From Yoonia maricola (GTDB taxonomy: Bacteria; Pseudomonadota; Alphaproteobacteria; Rhodobacterales; Rhodobacteraceae): 64,000 nt of DNA. Below are positions 63,984-64,000 of this stretch, one piece after another; within the stretch, counting starts at the first letter, position 1; the number at the start of each line of letters is the position of its first letter. Under the pieces are notes generated by a model. It saw only the letters and a list, made by a program, of their open reading frames with translations. It had not been told where the DNA came from and did no database searches. The stretch is taken from positions 62,001 to 126,000 of the forward strand of contig NZ_PGTY01000004.1 of NCBI RefSeq assembly GCF_002797915.1, in the 5' to 3' direction. The translations under genes were made by a program, and so were the position numbers.

Positions 63984-64000
63984 GAATAACATGATCTCTT

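Overview
The window looks like chromosome of a marine Roseobacter-group (Rhodobacterales) alphaproteobacterium. The reasons are a complete PhyR-NepR-EcfG general stress module (found only in alphaproteobacteria), OpgG/OpgH-type periplasmic glucan genes, a TGA-N9-TCA iron operator of the rhizobial/rhodobacterial RirA type, moderately high GC, and many small protein families typical of this order. A genus such as Yoonia or Loktanella would fit, but that is inference. No rRNA, complete tRNA, CRISPR array or insertion sequence was found.

Layout. (1) 1-7.1 kb: an envelope block with an LPG-synthase-like membrane protein, a membrane sulfatase-fold protein and a CDP-alcohol phosphatidyltransferase (minus strand), then a cytochrome b561, OpgH and OpgG (plus) and an EEP-family hydrolase (minus). 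(2) 7.2-12.1 kb: a tight six-gene plus-strand run encoding a degenerate QueD/PTPS-like protein, a SAM methyltransferase, a RibD reductase-domain protein, GTP cyclohydrolase II, an MDR dehydrogenase and an inositol-monophosphatase-like enzyme. It looks like a dedicated pathway from GTP to a pyrimidine, pterin or flavin-like product. (3) 12.1-15.4 kb: DUF1304, a second cytochrome b561, ManC and a YHS protein, followed by a 0.7-kb gap. (4) 16.1-21.5 kb: an unusual trio made of a CadC-like winged-helix/TPR regulator, a PAP2/haloperoxidase-fold enzyme with eleven tandem Ser-Gly-Phe repeats at its N-terminus, and a translationally coupled S8 protease without signal peptide. (5) 21.5-28.1 kb: an iron locus with a ferric substrate-binding protein under a likely iron operator, two imelysins, a di-heme oxidoreductase and a DUF1513 protein. 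(6) 29.0-34.5 kb: an integrative, mobilizable element with a tRNA-Leu 3'-end att remnant, tyrosine integrase, TraD, TraC, a pTi/RSF1010-like oriT, TraA relaxase and an AlpA regulator. No mating-pair genes are present, so it needs a helper for transfer.

(7) 35.0-64.0 kb is the most striking part. At its centre are PhyR, NepR, EcfG and a HisKA_2 histidine kinase. Around them, almost every transcription unit is preceded by GGAAC-N16/17-(C/T/G)GTT, the EcfG promoter pattern. Twenty such sites could be placed by eye, nineteen with a full GGAAC and one with TGAAC. Their targets are stress and envelope genes: Dps, a DUF892 ferritin-like protein, CsbD, PMP3, DUF883, DUF3618, PRC-barrel, DUF1328, FNT and AI-2E-type transporters, topoisomerase IB, glutathione reductase-like, MATE, MscS, DUF2254, STAS and several tiny orphan proteins. 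The regulator is therefore physically clustered with a large part of its regulon, in a stress island of about 29 kb.

Lesions and degenerate genes: YihY has an in-frame amber codon where the family usually has Trp; a BON-MscS gene has lost its channel segment in frame; a HAD protein lacks the nucleophilic Asp; the QueD-like protein lacks the catalytic Cys; and a receiver-like protein lacks the phosphoacceptor. All calls come from reading the sequence and from memory of the families. No database search was run.
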